Assembly (NCBI GenBank): GCA_947455365.1
Contig: CANGNU010000030.1
Coordinates: 1-8,855, forward strand
Direction: 5' to 3'
Source: Rickettsiales bacterium
GTDB lineage: Bacteria; Pseudomonadota; Alphaproteobacteria; Rickettsiales; UBA1997
DNA: 8,855 bases
This document shows, piece after piece, positions 6,037 to 8,855 of this stretch. The first letter of the stretch is position 1. Each line of letters begins with the position of its first letter. The position numbers were made by a program, and so were the translations under genes. The notes beneath the pieces are model-generated. The model worked only from the letters and a program-made list of their open reading frames with translations, was not told the DNA's origin and ran no database searches.

Positions 6037-7163
6037 TGGTGAGTGATTTTTCGCAAGTAAAAAGAGTTGTTATTAAAATTGGTTCATCACTTTTGGTTGA
6101 CGGTGGAAAGCTGCGAGATGTCTGGTTGCAAGACTTGGCGGTAGATGTAGCAAATTTGGTTAGCAATAATTCTCAAAAAATTGAAATAGTTATAGTCTCT
6201 TCAGGCTCGATAGCTCTAGGGCGCGCAGTTTTTGGCACGGCAAAATTATCTTTGGAAGAAAAGCAAGCGGCGGCGGCAATTGGCCAAATTCAATTGATGA
6301 GCAGCTATCGCGATTATTTTTTGCAGCATAAAATTAATGTGGCGCAAATTCTGCTTACAGCCTCTGATTGCAACGCTCGCGAGCGTTATAATAATTCGCA
6401 AAACACCATCAATACTTTGCTAAAAAAGGGCATCGTGCCAATCATTAATGAAAATGACACTGTGGCGGTTGATGAAATTAAAATTGGTGATAATGATCGG
6501 CTGGCAGCCCGCGTGGCGCAAATGATTTCAGCCGATTTGCTGATTTTATTTTCTGATATTGATGGGCTTTATGATAAAAATCCCAAAACCCATAAAGATG
6601 CGCAATTAATTTCGGAAGTAAAAAAAATTACCAAGAATGTCGAGGAAATGGCTGGTGGCGCAACTTCAGCGGTTGGCACGGGCGGCATGATTACTAAAAT
6701 TATTGCGGCAAAAATGGCGGTGATGGCAGGCTGCGAAACCGTGATTACCAGTGGTTTGGTGAATAATCCGCTGCAAAAATTATTTTCTGGGCAGCAAAAT
6801 TATACAATTTTTCGTAGCAATAAACGAGGCGCGCAGTCAGTAAAATCTAGGAAGAAATGGCTATCTGGTTTTTTAAATGCGAAAGGCGAAGTGGTAATAA
6901 ATAATTGCGCCGTTGAAGCTTTAATGACAAAAAATATTAGTCTGTTGCCCGTTGGCATTGTAAGCGCGACAGGTGGTTTTAAGGCAGGAGATTTAATTTT
7001 TATTAAAGATGAAAATGGCAATCATATTGCCAGTGGAACCGCTAATTACGCTGCTTCTGAGGTTAAAAAAGTTTTAGGAAAAAATAGTGATGAAGTAAAA
7101 AAAGTGCTGAAGAAGCTTACCAGAGTAGAGTTAGTACATATTGACAATTTAGTGATGATTTAA
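6036..7163 (+). CDS. proB: Glutamate 5-kinase ProB (AAK kinase plus PUA domain)
   Basis: ProB phosphorylates the gamma-carboxyl of glutamate with ATP, the first and feedback-controlled step of proline synthesis. From the ATG at 6036 it has 375 residues, close to the 367 of E. coli. The kinase domain has VVIKIGSSLL (11-20), VSSGSIALG (54-62), AAAAIGQIQLMSSY (78-91), IINENDTVAVDEIKIGDND (137-155), FSDIDGLY (172-179) and the GTGGMITKI loop (214-222). The C-terminal PUA domain covers about 275-370, with LLPVGIVSATGGFKAGDLI at 303-321. The start overlaps the upstream stop by one base (TGATG), so translation is probably coupled; a GTG three bases earlier (6033) is the alternative. The usual partner proA is not adjacent: eno follows instead. 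A working ProB implies the organism can make proline if proA and proC exist elsewhere. Confidence 0.96.
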   Translation: MVSDFSQVKRVVIKIGSSLLVDGGKLRDVWLQDLAVDVANLVSNNSQKIEIVIVSSGSIALGRAVFGTAKLSLEEKQAAAAIGQIQLMSSYRDYFLQHKINVAQILLTASDCNARERYNNSQNTINTLLKKGIVPIINENDTVAVDEIKIGDNDRLAARVAQMISADLLILFSDIDGLYDKNPKTHKDAQLISEVKKITKNVEEMAGGATSAVGTGGMITKIIAAKMAVMAGCETVITSGLVNNPLQKLFSGQQNYTIFRSNKRGAQSVKSRKKWLSGFLNAKGEVVINNCAVEALMTKNISLLPVGIVSATGGFKAGDLIFIKDENGNHIASGTANYAASEVKKVLGKNSDEVKKVLKKLTRVELVHIDNLVMI

Positions 7164-7165
7164 AA

Positions 7166-7193
7166 TTGCACAAAAAATAATTGCTGTTAAAAT
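7166..7193 (+). promoter_or_regulatory. Candidate extended -10 promoter for eno
   Basis: TTGCAC (7166-7171), a 16-nt spacer and TAAAAT (7188-7193) are preceded by TG at 7185-7186, giving an extended -10 (TGTTAAAAT). Transcription would begin near 7200, about 65 nt before the eno ATG at 7266. The proB-eno gap has no terminator-like hairpin with a T-run, so some readthrough from proB is possible. Confidence 0.45.
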
Positions 7194-7262
7194 GGGCGCC
7201 TAGCACTTCTGCAGCAAATTAACTGGCAAAAAGAAAGTCGTAAAATCGAAATTATTTTATAA

Positions 7263-8531
<1,269 letters not shown>

Positions 8532-8576
8532 TTTGCTCTAAAGACAATATTTACAAGAATCGCCAACCATTTTAAA

Positions 8577-8855
8577 ATGAAAATATTAGTTGCGATAAAT
8601 GAAAATATTTTAGAGATGATTTTGGGCCGCAACACTTCGTTGGCCTATATTTTAAGTGCAGTTTTGTTGGATCATGAAGTGTATATTTATCATGTTGCAG
8701 AAGATGGAAAAATTCCCTTAGCAAGTGAAGATGTTAATGTTGTTTTGCTCAATAAAATCAACGCTGCACAGCTTATTGAAAAATATCAAGATGAGAATAA
8801 AAAAATTGTAAATTTTATTGCCGATGGCTCAAAAATAGAAAATTTTCCTGCCAAA
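8577..8855 (+). CDS. Unassigned protein, partial; N-terminus weakly resembles prokaryotic glutathione synthetase
   Basis: From the ATG at 8577, 93 codons stay open to the window edge, 45 bp after eno and on the same strand, so a real truncated gene is likely. It starts MKILVAINENILEMILGRNT, then SLAYILSAVLLDHEVYIYHV at 21-40. A leading beta strand, a Thr-Ser-Leu-Ala helix and HEVYIY resemble the N-terminal domain of GshB, in which a similar helix and 'GHE-(V/I)-Y' precede the ATP-grasp domain. The following part (residues about 50-93) does not show the Asp-Pro-Pro-Phe-Asp motif expected there, so the protein is divergent or something else. The ATP-grasp domain that would decide is outside the window. 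No promoter or Shine-Dalgarno is convincing, and cotranscription with eno is possible. Confidence 0.7.
   Translation, partial: MKILVAINENILEMILGRNTSLAYILSAVLLDHEVYIYHVAEDGKIPLASEDVNVVLLNKINAAQLIEKYQDENKKIVNFIADGSKIENFPAK

Noticed and set aside
7141..7166. Perfect TTGACA at 7141 with TAAAAT at 7161 as an eno promoter
   Set aside because: The spacer is only 14 nt, too short for sigma70, and the hexamer lies in proB coding sequence.
7181..7217. Inverted repeat TTGCTG ... CAGCAA in the proB-eno gap as a terminator
   Set aside because: The stem is only 6 bp with a 25-nt loop and no T-run follows; it also overlaps the better-supported promoter.

Overview
The window is an AT-rich, gene-dense stretch of bacterial chromosome. 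It probably comes from an alphaproteobacterium near the Rickettsiales or another AT-rich lineage. The supporting signs are a ThyX with a rickettsial-type sequence, an ExoD-family membrane protein, an OmpA-family envelope protein with the N-terminal helical region I associate with alphaproteobacteria, and a general lack of Shine-Dalgarno sequences. Taxonomy is inferred from protein appearance only. Codon use looks uniform throughout, and I see no insertion sequence, phage gene, CRISPR array, tRNA or rRNA.

Layout: positions 1-1185 (minus strand) hold the first 395 codons of uvrC, cut by the window edge. Only 21 bp separate its start from the divergent thyX (1207-2169). A hairpin and a G-rich element with an 11-G run (2190-2265) follow thyX. 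Next come a very short tatA (2289-2456) and exoD (2467-3078), 10 nt apart. The longest gene-free stretch, 3079-3292, holds a good sigma70-type promoter and a long C-rich, G-poor leader for rho (3293-5008). An OmpA-family putative lipoprotein (5074-6036) has its own candidate promoter and is joined to proB by a TGATG stop-start overlap. A candidate extended -10 promoter precedes eno (7266-8531). The window closes with the first 93 codons of a gene whose N-terminus weakly resembles glutathione synthetase (8577 onward).

The genes are mostly housekeeping: nucleotide excision repair, dTMP synthesis, Tat export, transcription termination, envelope anchoring, proline synthesis and glycolysis. They do not form one pathway. 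Two units look cotranscribed: tatA-exoD and the ompA-like gene with proB.

The most unusual element is the N-terminus of Rho. About 145 residues precede the conserved Rho_N domain. They comprise a tract of roughly half Asn/Gln, then a Ser/Arg/Gly-rich tract, then an acidic patch. This is a prion-like, probably disordered extension on an otherwise intact Rho, behind a leader that looks suited to Rho autoregulation. I see no convincing unknown multi-gene system.
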